In this document: positions 41,055 to 51,500 of the stretch, in pieces | Numbering within the stretch: the stretch's first letter is position 1 | How the letters are laid out: each line of letters begins with the position of its first letter | Assembly (NCBI GenBank): GCA_023212645.1 | Contig: JALBYC010000035.1 | Location: forward strand, 1 to 64,000 | DNA length: 64,000 nucleotides | From: Farysia itapuensis | Taxonomy: Eukaryota; Basidiomycota; Ustilaginomycetes; Ustilaginales; Ustilaginaceae | Direction: 5' to 3' | Position numbers and translations under genes: made by a program | Notes under the pieces: generated by a model | Seen by the model: only the letters and a program-made list of their open reading frames with translations | Databases searched by the model: none | What the model was told of the DNA's origin: nothing

Positions 41055-41969
41055 ATGGCGACTGACGCTGGGAACGCTAGCGGGAGACGGTTGAAGGGGC
41101 AGGTAGGAATAGTTACGGGGGGGATGCGCGGGTTTGGAGCTTCGATTGTGGCCCTGTTCGCCCAAGAAGGTGCGCGTATTCTCGTGCTGGACCTACTGGT
41201 CGCTTCTTCTGGCTACTACGATGTCGGACCGGACGTGAATGCCGCCACGCTTGTCCCATCGGGCGAAGGGGTGAAAACGGCCGTGTATGCGGTGAAAGCG
41301 GACGTGACACGCCGGCAGGACTGGGTGGAAGCACTGCGCATCTCGCACCAAGTGTGGGGCCAGCACCCGACCGTCGTGGTCAACAACGCTGGATGGACCT
41401 ACTCGAACAAGCCCACGCTAGGTGTCACCGAGGAGGAGTACACGCGTGTGTTTGACATTAACGTACGCAGCGTGTATCTCAGCACGGATGTGTTGCTCCC
41501 ACCCATGCTGGACGCGGGGCAGGGCGGGAGTTTTATCAACGTCAGCAGCACCGCTGCCCTCCGTCCCCGACCTGGCCTCGTATGGTGTAAGTTTCCCCCC
41601 TCCGTTCTGTGACTGCGCGTAACAGTGGTCTGACCGTTTTCTGCTTAAATGCGAAAAGACAATGCTTCCAAGGGTGCAGTGTCGACAGCTACGAAAGGTC
41701 TAGCTGTCGAGTATGCGCCGCAGAATATGCGTTTTAATACAGTGAGCCCTGTGGCGGGCAACACGCCGTTGCTCTCCAAGTTCGCCGGCTCGGTCGAGGC
41801 AGGCGATGCCATTCAGGGCGACACACTGACCAAGTTCAAAGCGAGCATCCCCATCGGTCGCCTAAGCGAGGGACGAGACATTGCCAACGCCTGCCTCTTT
41901 CTCGCCGACCCACAGAGCTGCTTCATCACAGGCATCGATCTTCCCGTCGACGGCGGACGTTGTATTTAA
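41055..41969 (+). CDS. Short-chain dehydrogenase/reductase
   Basis: A 280-residue classical SDR after splicing. Exon 1 is 41055-41586, the intron 41587-41658 (72 nt, GTAAGT donor, AAG acceptor), and exon 2 41659-41969. The cofactor motif TGGMRGFG is near residue 21 and NNAG near 116. The serine block NVSSTAALRPRPGL comes before the junction, and splicing recreates the active-site YNASK (Tyr and Lys). This supports the unusual AAG acceptor, because no CAG or TAG near it would restore the motif. The protein ends LPVDGGRCI, typical of the family. The substrate is unknown. The gene is convergent with the acyl-CoA dehydrogenase (55 bp between stops). Confidence 0.88.
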
Positions 41970-42024
41970 GGGAGCATATGTGTGCAATAGCAAAATGTGT
42001 ATGTGTGAGTGGTGGTTGGCGTTG

Positions 42025-43389
42025 TTACTTGAGGTCCATTTCGCGCTCGACCAGCTTAAAGATGGTTTCGAGCATGATGTTGCTCGTGCCTTCGTAGATG
42101 GCGCCGATCTTGGAGTCACGCCAGTACTTTTCGATGCCGGTTTCGCGGGTGAAGCCGACACCTCCGCTCCATTCAATTGCACTGCCACTGGCACGCTGCG
42201 CGACCTGCGAGGCAAACAGCTTGGCCATCGCTGCCTCCTTGGTAAAGGAACGGCCCTCTTCCTTCAAGCGCGCCGCATTGTACGTCAGCGCCTTGGCCGC
42301 CTCGATCTCCATCATGATTTGCGAGATTTGGAACTGCATGCCTTGGAAGGCGGTGATTTTCTTGCCAAACTGCTTGCGTTCAGCGGCGTATCGCACCGCC
42401 TTGTCCACCGCCCCCTGCGCCAGTCCAATCATCTGAGCGGCAATACCGACGCGACCCTCGTTGAGAATCTCAATGGCAATCTTGTACCCCTTGCCCTCTT
42501 CGCCAATCAGATTCTCGGCGGGGACCTTGATGTCGTCAAAGTTGAGCGTGCAGGTGGATGAGGCCTTGATGCCCAGTTTTTTCTCCTTTTTGGCAATCTC
42601 GACGCCCATGCTCTTTTCCACGGCAAAGGCATTGATGCCCTTGTAGCCTTTGCTTGGGTCCGACTGGGCAAAGACGATGAAAAACTCGGCTTCGGCCGAG
42701 TTGGTGATCCACATCTTGCTTCCGTTGAGCGTCCAGCTCTTGCCGTCGCTCGACTTTGTGCACGACGTCTTCATCGCAAATGCGTCTGAGCCCGACGCCG
42801 GTTCCGAGAGACAGAAACTGCCCAGCACCTTCTCCGAAAGCTGCGGCAAGTACTTGTCCTGCAGCTGTTTTGTGGCATACTTGCGCAGCACCGTGTTAAC
42901 CAGCGTGTTGTGAACATCGCACATGACCGATACCGAGGGATCCACCTTGGCCAGTTCTTCAATTACAATGATGGCGGCGGTAAAGGAGCAAGCGGCACCG
43001 CCGAGTTCCTCTGAAGTCTCGATGCCCATGAGTCCCTGCTCAAAGAGACCCTTGATCACCTCTGGGTCCATCTTCTCCGCCTCGTCCATTGCTTCGACGC
43101 GTGGAGCGACTACATCCTGTGCAAATCGCTTGACGGCATCGCGCAGCATTTCCTCTTCTTCGGTAAATTTGGCCAGTGAGTTGACGCCAAACGGTGATTC
43201 GTGGTCCGCCCTCACCTGAGACGACGATGAAAAGCTTCGGTGGGCAAGAGCAGAAGGCTGACGAGCATGTGCAGATACGGTACCGCTGACCCTGCTGACG
43301 GCAGCTGTAGCGGTGCGCACAGCTGGTCCTCGGGTAGCCAGACTTCCAGCACGGGGCAAGAGACGACCTGTAGATGTTCGAAGAGACAT
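42025..43389 (-). CDS. Mitochondrial short/branched-chain acyl-CoA dehydrogenase
   Basis: FAD enzyme that introduces the alpha-beta double bond in short or branched acyl-CoA (isoleucine-type catabolism or beta-oxidation). It has 454 residues. An Arg/Ser-rich mitochondrial leader (MSLRTSTGRLLPRAG and onward to about 60) precedes the acyl-CoA dehydrogenase fold. Signatures seen are GLMGIETSEELGG, CLSEPASGSDAFAM, WITNSAEAEFFIVFA and YAAERKQFGK. The C-terminal GAIYEGTSNIML contains the catalytic Glu position used by SCAD/SBCAD types. There is no PTS1, so it is mitochondrial, not peroxisomal. The ATG at 43389 gives the leader. It is divergent from ProRS with a 159-bp gap. Confidence 0.92.
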   Translation of the reverse strand: MSLRTSTGRLLPRAGSLATRGPAVRTATAAVSRVSGTVSAHARQPSALAHRSFSSSSQVRADHESPFGVNSLAKFTEEEEMLRDAVKRFAQDVVAPRVEAMDEAEKMDPEVIKGLFEQGLMGIETSEELGGAACSFTAAIIVIEELAKVDPSVSVMCDVHNTLVNTVLRKYATKQLQDKYLPQLSEKVLGSFCLSEPASGSDAFAMKTSCTKSSDGKSWTLNGSKMWITNSAEAEFFIVFAQSDPSKGYKGINAFAVEKSMGVEIAKKEKKLGIKASSTCTLNFDDIKVPAENLIGEEGKGYKIAIEILNEGRVGIAAQMIGLAQGAVDKAVRYAAERKQFGKKITAFQGMQFQISQIMMEIEAAKALTYNAARLKEEGRSFTKEAAMAKLFASQVAQRASGSAIEWSGGVGFTRETGIEKYWRDSKIGAIYEGTSNIMLETIFKLVEREMDLK

Positions 43390-43548
43390 TGGGAAAGGAA
43401 GTGTAGAAGTGATGGTGGTGGCAAGACAGGTTCGGACTTGACGGTTTCCATTCGCTTTCAGCGCGTACAAGTCACACACAGTCCGGCTTTCGGTTACTCG
43501 CACTCATCCGAAAGGACCCGCAATCTGACATAAGAGAATGCGCAGCTT
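43390..43548. promoter_or_regulatory. Short divergent promoter, acyl-CoA dehydrogenase and ProRS
   Basis: A 159-bp gap between two genes for mitochondrial proteins. It is short enough that both are likely driven from shared or overlapping promoter DNA. I see no distinctive site. Confidence 0.4.
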
Positions 43549-45684
43549 ATGTCAGCATTATGTCATTCATTGAGCTGCAATTCTTCTCGCATTCACCTCC
43601 GTACGACATCCCCCCGCCAGCCAGCCAAAGCCATGGTGCGAGGCACGTTGGTGCGTCATGTCGCAGTGCAGGCGAGAGGACCGATACGCCTGTCGACCAG
43701 GTTTGTGCCGACTCGAAAGCGGAATGCGGACAGCGAGGAAGGATGGACGTCGGTGCAGCTGCTGGTGCGTGGTGGATATGTAAGGGCCTCGTCGTCAGGC
43801 ATCTACACACTGCTGCCCAATGGTTTGCGAGTGCTGGACAAGGTGGTGCGCATCATTGACCAAGAGATGGAGCAGATTGGCGCATCACGAGTGGCGATGC
43901 CCACCCTCCTCTCCTCCAAACTGTGGACGCAGACGGGGCGGTACCAACTCATGGGATCCGAGCTGTTCAAGCTGCAAGACCGCAAAGGCGCACACTACCT
44001 CCTCGCCCCCACCCACGAAGAAGAAGTCACGCAGCTCGTAAGCAACGAGGTGGAATCCCAACGACAGCTTCCCCTCCGATTGTACCAGATCACGCCCAAG
44101 TTCCGCGACGAGCCGAGGCCACGCATGGGTCTGCTGCGCACCAGGGAGTTTCTCATGAAGGATCTGTACACCTTTGACGCGGATGCTGCTGCTGCGTTTG
44201 CGACGTATGAGCAGGTGCGTGCTGCCTACACGCGTATCTTTGACCGTATCTTTGGCGGCGGCGGCGGCGGCGGGGGGACGCGGCAGCGGCGGTGGAGGAC
44301 GGCCGAGGCGGATGCTGGCGCCATTGGAGGGAACAAATCGCACGAGTACCACATTGTCGACCCATCGGGCGAAGATACGCTCCTCTCGTGCTCTTCGTGT
44401 CAGTATGTTGCCAACACGGAAAAGGCGGTGTCTTTGCCGTCCGAGGCGCACACGCCGATTTCCGCCGACGACGTGCGTTTCCTCCTGTACGGCAGTCCGG
44501 ATGTCCAGCTGGGTGGGCAGGTGCTCCACACACTAGCCCTGCCAGCGACACGCACACTCAACCTCACCAAGGCGGACAAAGTCATTGCAGCGCATCACGT
44601 CGACAGCGCGGCCCCGCTCAAGATTCTGTATGATTCAGCACGGCCAGAGGCAACTTCGTGGGACTGGCGCGACCGACCAGAAGGTCCCATGGCCCGCTTC
44701 TCTTCCGTCCATTTGCTCGCTGATTTCGAGTGTGCGCCGCTGGATCCGCTGGAACTCAACGATGCGCTCATGTCGGCGCTCAACGCATTCGCCAGCCCAC
44801 ACACGTCTTCCTCCGCGGCGCACTTGTCGCTGACCGATTTGTTCCCATCCCAATTTTCTACGCCGCGCAGTGAAGATGCACCGCCACCGGGTCCCACTAT
44901 GGTTATGGTGGATGTTCGCAGCGCACAGCATGGCGATACCTGCCCACACTGTCGCACGACCACGGCAACACTGTACGAGAGTAAAGCGATTGAAATCGGA
45001 CACACGTTTTACCTCGGTGACCGGTACAGTCGTGCCCTCAACGCTGGATTCACCCCCCCCACCACCACCACCACCACCACTCTGCAAACCACCACCAGCA
45101 CAGACTTGCTGAGTAACGCAAGAGTGCCGTTCCAAATGGGCTGTTATGGCATTGGTGTGTCGCGCATTCTCGGTGCATTGGCGCAGATTGCCGCAGCCCA
45201 GTTTGACGAACATACCGCCAGTAGGTCGTCAACCAATACGGCCAAGTCGAGTACGGGCGGTTTACTCTGGCCACCGTCTGTAGCACCATTTACCGCCATC
45301 ATTATTGTGTCAGACCCGCGCGACGACGCGAAACTAACAGCAGCCAACCATATTTACACCTCCCTCGTCCAGCGAGCCAAAATCGACGACGTTCCACTTC
45401 GCACTGTTCTCGCCCGTCTATGCAACTCCACCGCGGATGATGACGATACCGATGGCCGGTTTGACCGATGTGAAGAGCAAGAACTCGTCCTCGACGACCG
45501 ACTAGGTCTCAGTATGGGCGCAAAACTCGCCGATTCAGACCTGACTGGCTACTCGTTCCGCATCATCCTCGGCAACCGCTTCAACACCCAACACCCCCAC
45601 CCCACTGTCGAACTACAATCACTCACACACACAGGCTGGCAGACATCCCACATTCCCTACTCGCACGTTCTAGCAGCAGCATAG
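43549..45684 (+). CDS. Mitochondrial prolyl-tRNA synthetase (bacterial type)
   Basis: Class II synthetase charging mitochondrial tRNA-Pro. It has 711 residues from the ATG at 43549; a second in-frame ATG at 43633 (MVRGTLVRH) also gives a basic leader. Motif 2 reads KFRDEPRPRMGLLRTREFLMKD (split around the R-E). Motif 3 is represented by GCYGIGVSRILGAL, and the C-terminal anticodon-binding domain (from about 45300) follows. Between the core and the INS-like editing region there is a run of eight Gly encoded by GGC/GGG repeats near 44255-44280, and a Thr-rich tract near 45056-45080. No intron is needed. Mitochondrial location rests on the bacterial-type core plus the leader. Confidence 0.93.
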   Translation: MSALCHSLSCNSSRIHLRTTSPRQPAKAMVRGTLVRHVAVQARGPIRLSTRFVPTRKRNADSEEGWTSVQLLVRGGYVRASSSGIYTLLPNGLRVLDKVVRIIDQEMEQIGASRVAMPTLLSSKLWTQTGRYQLMGSELFKLQDRKGAHYLLAPTHEEEVTQLVSNEVESQRQLPLRLYQITPKFRDEPRPRMGLLRTREFLMKDLYTFDADAAAAFATYEQVRAAYTRIFDRIFGGGGGGGGTRQRRWRTAEADAGAIGGNKSHEYHIVDPSGEDTLLSCSSCQYVANTEKAVSLPSEAHTPISADDVRFLLYGSPDVQLGGQVLHTLALPATRTLNLTKADKVIAAHHVDSAAPLKILYDSARPEATSWDWRDRPEGPMARFSSVHLLADFECAPLDPLELNDALMSALNAFASPHTSSSAAHLSLTDLFPSQFSTPRSEDAPPPGPTMVMVDVRSAQHGDTCPHCRTTTATLYESKAIEIGHTFYLGDRYSRALNAGFTPPTTTTTTTLQTTTSTDLLSNARVPFQMGCYGIGVSRILGALAQIAAAQFDEHTASRSSTNTAKSSTGGLLWPPSVAPFTAIIIVSDPRDDAKLTAANHIYTSLVQRAKIDDVPLRTVLARLCNSTADDDDTDGRFDRCEEQELVLDDRLGLSMGAKLADSDLTGYSFRIILGNRFNTQHPHPTVELQSLTHTGWQTSHIPYSHVLAAA

Positions 45685-45737
45685 CAGCACGAGCCTGTCC
45701 CAATTTACTAATTTTGCACAGTAAAAAAAGGCTGGGG

Positions 45738-47492
45738 CTAGTCGTCGTTGAAGGTGAGCTTGGTGCCTGTGCTTTGCACGACGGCTGTGCTGGCTCTGGG
45801 AGCGTTGGCGAGTGCTGCGCCTGGTTTCTCTCTCCGCTTATCCGACCCAGCTCTCGCCGGTGGTGCGGCGCGACGGGCGAGACGCTCTTCCTTCGTCTCC
45901 TTGTGCTTGCGTTCCAAAGGAGCATCTGGATCAAACGTTCCGGGTATCGGAGCGGCAGGCGCTGGTGTCGCGGGTTGATCGTCGTCGTCGTCGTAATTGA
46001 CAAACTTGCGTTTCTTCTGGAAGCCGAATGCGCTCGGTTCTTTCTTCGCCGCCGTAGGGGCGGTGGCGGAGGCAGCAGCACGAGCATCTGCGGCGACTTG
46101 GCGTTCCGTGGCTGTTTGACGTCCCGTAGGATTGGCAGGGAAGAGATGTTTGAGCGACTTGGGTGCACCACGTCGTGTAGCATCGGCAGAAGCATATTGG
46201 CAGATGATTTTGCGTCCATCGAGGAAAAAGTTGCGCGTATCGAGCAGCGAGGCAGTGGCAAACTCGACCGTGTGGAAGTCAATAAAGCCAAAGCCCTTGC
46301 ACTTTGTCGGTGCGTCTTCAAACGTGCCCAGCCGAATCTTGCGCACGCCTGCTGTCGAGATAATCTCGCCGTTCTCATCAGCTTCCCCTGCGACAGGTCC
46401 TGTGGTCGGCTTTTCTCGCAATGCCGAGTTGCTGCTCGACGCCGAGGATGAGGAGGAGGAAGAGGCAGAAGAGTCGGATGAAGAGGAAGAGTCGGATTCA
46501 GAACCAGACTCGTCTGCATCGTCCTCTTGGGAGCTTGCCTGCTTGGCCTTGGTCTTTTTGACGAGCTTGGACTTGGGCGTAGGGTTGGCGGCGGCCCGTT
46601 TTTTGGCGGAATGCTCAAACAGGTCGCGCACGCCTTGTTCGGTGGTGTTGAAGCTCAGGTTGCCGAGAAAAAGGGTCATGGCCGGTGGGTTCTTTTGCGC
46701 ACGCAGGATCTTTTGTGCTGTCTTGGTGAGACCAGTCTTGCCCTGTTTGGCAGCGATGGCGGCGTCGGAGCTGACGTGGTCTTGGTCTGACGGCGCACCC
46801 CACGTTCTTGCAGCAGCCGGTGCTTGCAAGCCCTGCGCAATAGACACGGCAGACTGGTTCAGTTCAGGACGACCGGTGAAATCGCTTCCGTTCTTAATGA
46901 GCAGCTTGCGTCCATCGAGCGGTTGTTCGGAGAGGTTGAGTGCAGCAGAGAGCATGTCGGCCGAGGGGAGGTCGAGGTAGGCGAATCCACGGTTCATCTC
47001 TGCCTTGCGTGCACCCTTGGGCATGTTGATACGCGACACACCGTCAATCCCACGCGAGTTGAACCAGTTTACCAGCTTTTCTGGCGGCGTGAAGAACGAC
47101 ATGTTGCCGACCCAGACGCTAAAGCCAGTTCGCGGCGCTTGCGACAGACCCGACACGGCCAGTCTCGATGGATGCATGGCACCCACATTCCCTTCCGTCG
47201 CCTGCTCTGCCCCCTCTTCACCACCAGCCCCCTCACCGCCTAGTTTGGCGAGCTTCTTTCTTCGACGTTGCTCTTTATGGGACAGCACCTCTACTTCGAC
47301 ATCGTCCACAGCAGCATCACCGGAGGGTTCGTCGATGGGAGCATCTGTCTCGTCTCGTTTTCGTTTTTCGCCTGGTTGAGCAGCTTTGCGAGCTACTGCA
47401 TCCTCCTTTTCCTTCTTCTTTTGTGCTACGGCTAGCAGTCGCTTCTCCTTGTTGGTGAGCGGCTTGGGCTCCATTGATGCCTCGTCCGACAT
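45738..47492 (-). CDS. Nucleolar RNA-binding protein, Nop13/Rnp24-like
   Basis: A 584-residue protein with a Lys-rich N-terminus, then two RRMs. RRM1 starts FSVWVGNMSFFTPPEKL, with RGFAYLDL. RRM2 starts TLFLGNLSFNTTEQGV and resumes only about 115 residues later with KIRLGTFEDAPTKCKGFGFIDF (RNP1 KGFGFIDF). The KIR..TFED..KCKGF run is the hallmark of Nop13-type proteins, which sit in the nucleolus and pre-60S/90S particles. The insertion inside RRM2 is Ser/Asp/Glu-rich (SGSESDSSSSSDSS and more). The C-terminus is basic and ends LTFNDD. The ATG at 47492 is used. Assignment to Nop13 rather than Nop12 is by the RRM2 sequence, and is moderately sure. Confidence 0.8.
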   Translation of the reverse strand: MSDEASMEPKPLTNKEKRLLAVAQKKKEKEDAVARKAAQPGEKRKRDETDAPIDEPSGDAAVDDVEVEVLSHKEQRRRKKLAKLGGEGAGGEEGAEQATEGNVGAMHPSRLAVSGLSQAPRTGFSVWVGNMSFFTPPEKLVNWFNSRGIDGVSRINMPKGARKAEMNRGFAYLDLPSADMLSAALNLSEQPLDGRKLLIKNGSDFTGRPELNQSAVSIAQGLQAPAAARTWGAPSDQDHVSSDAAIAAKQGKTGLTKTAQKILRAQKNPPAMTLFLGNLSFNTTEQGVRDLFEHSAKKRAAANPTPKSKLVKKTKAKQASSQEDDADESGSESDSSSSSDSSASSSSSSSASSSNSALREKPTTGPVAGEADENGEIISTAGVRKIRLGTFEDAPTKCKGFGFIDFHTVEFATASLLDTRNFFLDGRKIICQYASADATRRGAPKSLKHLFPANPTGRQTATERQVAADARAAASATAPTAAKKEPSAFGFQKKRKFVNYDDDDDQPATPAPAAPIPGTFDPDAPLERKHKETKEERLARRAAPPARAGSDKRREKPGAALANAPRASTAVVQSTGTKLTFNDD

Positions 47493-47616
47493 GCTCTTCT
47501 TTGCGGTTTTGCGAGAAGAAATTTCAATTTCTCAAATAATTTCCACTTTTAATTTTCCTCAAACAGCGGAACTCGGGAATGGCGAAACAATGATACGGCC
47601 GATAGAATTAGGTATA

Positions 47617-48426
47617 CTAAGCATCGACAAACTTGCGGACATTCTCGAGCCAGGCACAGTATTCCCGCTGTTCCTTGTACTCGGCGAAGTTGGGGATAAA
47701 GAGGGCCAGGTTGGAGTCGATGCCGCGTTCGGCGAGGTAGTCTTCAAATTGGCCCTGGACGGCTTCGTCTAGCGTTTCAAAGTGCGGGCCGAGGTAGACG
47801 GCTTTGCGTTGGAAGTCGGCATCGACCGTGACCGAGTTGGCCAGCTTGGCGTCGGCGTACCACGAGATCTGGTCGATCTCAAACTCGCCGTCCTGTGCAG
47901 TGGCCGAGATGCTGAGTGCGCCGCCGGTCGGTTTGGATACCGTGACGCAGACACGAACGGGAAATGCAGCTGCATCCTCCTCCTCTTCCGGTGCACCCTG
48001 TCCTCCCTCTTCTCCCTCCTCCAGATCGTCCTCTGCCATCTCGGCAGCAGAGTCAACATCGCCAATCGAAAAGTAGACCCGTACGTGCTCGTTGCCAAAC
48101 TCGCGCTCAAACACCACCTCGTCCGTGCCCGGCGTATCGTTGATCTTCCACACCGACTGTGACTTGAACTCGCTCACAAACTCGGGTTCCTTGGATGGCG
48201 ATTTGTCCTTTGCATACAGGTTAGAGTTTTCCCGTTCGTACTCGATTTCCTGCGCCAACTTGGAGGAGAGATCGGCATCCGACTCGCCCTGTCCCCTTGC
48301 AATGGACGAAAGAGCGAACCCTCGCTGTTGAATCACAGGTGCCATACGCGGAAGTACAGCCGTACGTGCCGATGGGCATCGGGGCGCAGCTCGCAGCAGA
48401 GATCGTGCAACACTTCGTCCAAACAT
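47617..48426 (-). CDS. MAM33: Mitochondrial acidic matrix protein Mam33/p32
   Basis: A 269-residue member of the p32/gC1qBP family, doughnut-shaped trimers of the mitochondrial matrix that support mitochondrial translation. The presequence (MFGRSVARSLLRAAPRC) is Arg-rich. The mature part begins after about residue 45. It shows SVWKINDTPGTDEVVF, an acidic loop with several Glu/Asp runs (EEGEEGGQGAPEEEED), VRVCVTVSKP and the C-terminal FIPNFAEYKEQREYCAWLEN block. The start at 48426 was chosen for the presequence; there is no family sequence upstream. It lies 139 bp downstream of RPC1 on the same strand. Confidence 0.94.
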   Translation of the reverse strand: MFGRSVARSLLRAAPRCPSARTAVLPRMAPVIQQRGFALSSIARGQGESDADLSSKLAQEIEYERENSNLYAKDKSPSKEPEFVSEFKSQSVWKINDTPGTDEVVFEREFGNEHVRVYFSIGDVDSAAEMAEDDLEEGEEGGQGAPEEEEDAAAFPVRVCVTVSKPTGGALSISATAQDGEFEIDQISWYADAKLANSVTVDADFQRKAVYLGPHFETLDEAVQGQFEDYLAERGIDSNLALFIPNFAEYKEQREYCAWLENVRKFVDA

Positions 48427-48564
48427 TGTGATGGTCGCAACGCAAACGTCAAAATGTGCCAAAGCGCAGAAAATCCATCGAAAATCACCAAAAAAACAAA
48501 AGGAAGAAAGCGCACTCCGAGTCCCGAACATGTATGTATATATTGCCAAGTGTGTGTGTGTGTG

Positions 48565-51500
48565 CTAACGGTCAAAGACGAGACTTCGCTTGGGTGGCAA
48601 TGGCGGCGCAGGAACAACGAGGGCAGGCATGCCTGTGCCGACCGTCTGTGCAGGATTGCCCATGATGATGCTTTCGCTGACACCCAGCACCTCGTCCTTT
48701 TTGCCAAACAGCGCAGCGTCAAACAGGTGGTCCGTCGTCTTCTCAAACGACGCAAGCATCAGCACCGAGTCCTTCATCTTGGCCACGCCGAATCGCGTGA
48801 TGCCCAGCACTTCGCCCTTGTAAGTCATCGTGTCGGCCAGGAGCATAATGTGGCGTGGGTCGATACTCATGCCGTGGGCAGACATGGTGTGTTCAATCTC
48901 GCGGTACACGGACGTGCGTGCCGCTTCGATCCCCAGCACGCTCTGCATCTCCATGACGTGGTTCGTGTGCGTCTGTGTACCAACAACACCTTCGGTCGTC
49001 ATGACTTTCTGCAGACCGTAGCCTTCGACCAGCAGCTTGCGTGTTCCCTTTTCGTCCGAAATCACCGCGCGGGTCGCTTGCGGAATTCCTTTCACCACAA
49101 TCGAGGGCAGAGCGCGTTTGAGTGCCTTGAGATTGTAGTACACCTCGTCCTCCTTGCCCTGTCCCTCTGGTGGGACGTAGATGCGGATGCGATTCTTCTT
49201 CGGCACCACCATAACACGTTCCTCGCGGATCTTGAGCTTGGGCGCATTGACAATCGCCCACTTGATGTCGTTGAGCGTAATTTCGAGCTGCAGCTTGCGA
49301 ATGGCATCCATGTCAATGTGGACGCCCAGGTACGTGTACTGCGCAGCCCAGGCTTCTTCAATCACGGAAGCAATATCGCCCAGGTAGGTCTTTTCGATGC
49401 GTCCCTTGACGATACGTGCTGCGGTCTCAGAGCTTTCCGAGACCAGCTTAGCTTCAATAATCGGCGTATTGATGCCCTTCGCTGCATTGATAATCTCCTT
49501 GATGCGCGGAACACCCAGGGTGACGTTCATCGACGCTACACCGGCAAAGTGGAACGTCTTGAGCGTCATTTGCGTGCCTGGCTCGCCAATCGACTGGGCA
49601 CCTACCGCGCCCACAGCCGATCCAGGCTCAATCTTGGCCTTCATGTACTTGACCCAGCACAGACGCAAGAACTCGAGCAGCGCCACCTCCTTGATCTTGG
49701 TCTTGTTGTTGACAATCGCATGCTGATCGCCACTCGCGCCCAGCGAGAGATCCGTCTCCTCGTCCCATTCCTCCTCTCGCTCAATGGCAGCGTACATCCC
49801 AAATGCTTCGCGAATCTTGGCAGCTCGTTCCACCACATTTTCCCGCAGGAACTCGCCAATCGAGTCGCGGTACTTGTCCGTGCACAGATCTTTGAAGCGC
49901 GAGCTGTTGAGTTCCCGGTCGATGACTTCCTGGATTTCGTACGGCAGCAATCCACGCCCGGCAATGTGGTGCGTAATGGCCAGCGAGTGTCGCCACAAAC
50001 GGAACGGCTCGACCGGCATAGCATTCCCCTCCAGCTCGGCAGGATCCAACCCGTCATCACCGTAGATGAACTGGACTACACCGCCGACCGAGTTTCGCAC
50101 AGAGAGATCGTAGTGGGTGGACAGATCTTCCAGCGCCTTCATCAGACGTCGCTGCATGTACCCCGTCTCGGCCGTCTTGACCGCGGTATCGACCAGTCCC
50201 TCTCGACCTGAAATGGCGTGGAACAGAAACTCGGTCGGGGTGAGACCTGAAAAGAACGAGTTGCGCACAAAGCCCTTGGAAGGTGGATCCTTTGATTTTT
50301 TGGCAAAGTGCGGCAGAGAGCGGTCCTGAAAGCCGTTGGGCACTCGTGATCCGGAGATGATCTGCTGACCTACACAGGCCACCATCTGAGCGACATTGAT
50401 CTTGCTTCCTTTGGAGCCACAGACGGCCATGACGAGCGGCGCATTGTGTCGACTCAGCTCAGTCATGCAGATTTCACCGACGTCGCTTCGCACTCCGGAC
50501 AGCACGCCGGAAATCATGTTTTCCAGCGTCTGCTCTTGGTCGCAGCCAGGTAGGTTTTCCAGCTTGCCGTGTTTGGCTTTCTCGATCAGGTCCAGACATT
50601 CTGCGTAGGCGATTTCGACTTTGGCATCTTTGGTGTTGCGCAGCTTGGGTCCGGGGATCACATCGTTGATGCCGAGCGAAAAGCCCTGGTTGGCCAGCCA
50701 ACGAGCACATGTTTTGGCAAGCCTGTTCATGGCTGTGATAGCAGCATCCGGGCCGTAATCTCGCAGCATGACACCAAACACCGAGTTCTTCTTGCCGTCT
50801 CCGACGGTGGACTTGTCAAAGACACCGCACATGACCTCGCTGTTGACAATAACCAGCCAGCCATCGTTGGGGGACATGTCACGCGGATGACCTGGCTCAG
50901 GCTTTTCAAACGTCCTGCACTGTGCTTCGAGGTTGACGAGGTTCGGACTCTTGCGATTGGGTCGAATGAGACACGACATGACCTGTTTCCCCGTCCACAG
51001 CCGTACTGGCTTTTGTATCGCAGGCGGTGGAATGTCAATGTGCAAGTCGGCATCGGCAAAGTAGCTGCAGATCTGGGAGAACTGCGCGCGGTCAAAGAAT
51101 CGATCGCGCTTGGAGATGAGGTAGGATGCCGTGATAAAGTCTTGAATGGCGGCAATGATGGGTTCGCCGTTTCGAGGGGTTACCATGTTGTGCTTGACGC
51201 CCATCAGAATGGTAGCTTCCGTCCTGGCTTCTTCGGTCTGTGGGACGTGCATGTTCATCTCGTCACCGTCAAAATCGGCATTGTAAGGGTTGCAAGCGCA
51301 CTCGTTGAGCCGGAAAGTCCTCCATGGCCGAATCTTGGCGCGATGCGACATGATGGACAGCTTGTGCAGCGAGGGCTGTCGATTAAAGAGCACAATATCG
51401 CCATCGCGAATGTGTCGTTCGACAATGTCACCCACGCGAAGCTTTTGGGCGAGCTCTGCCCGCAGGCCGGGGAATTTGAGGAACCGTTTGAAGCCCGTCT

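Noticed and set aside
48328..50211. 627-codon plus-strand frame opposite RPC1/MAM33
   Set aside because: Antisense shadow; His/Arg-rich composition is typical of such mirrors.
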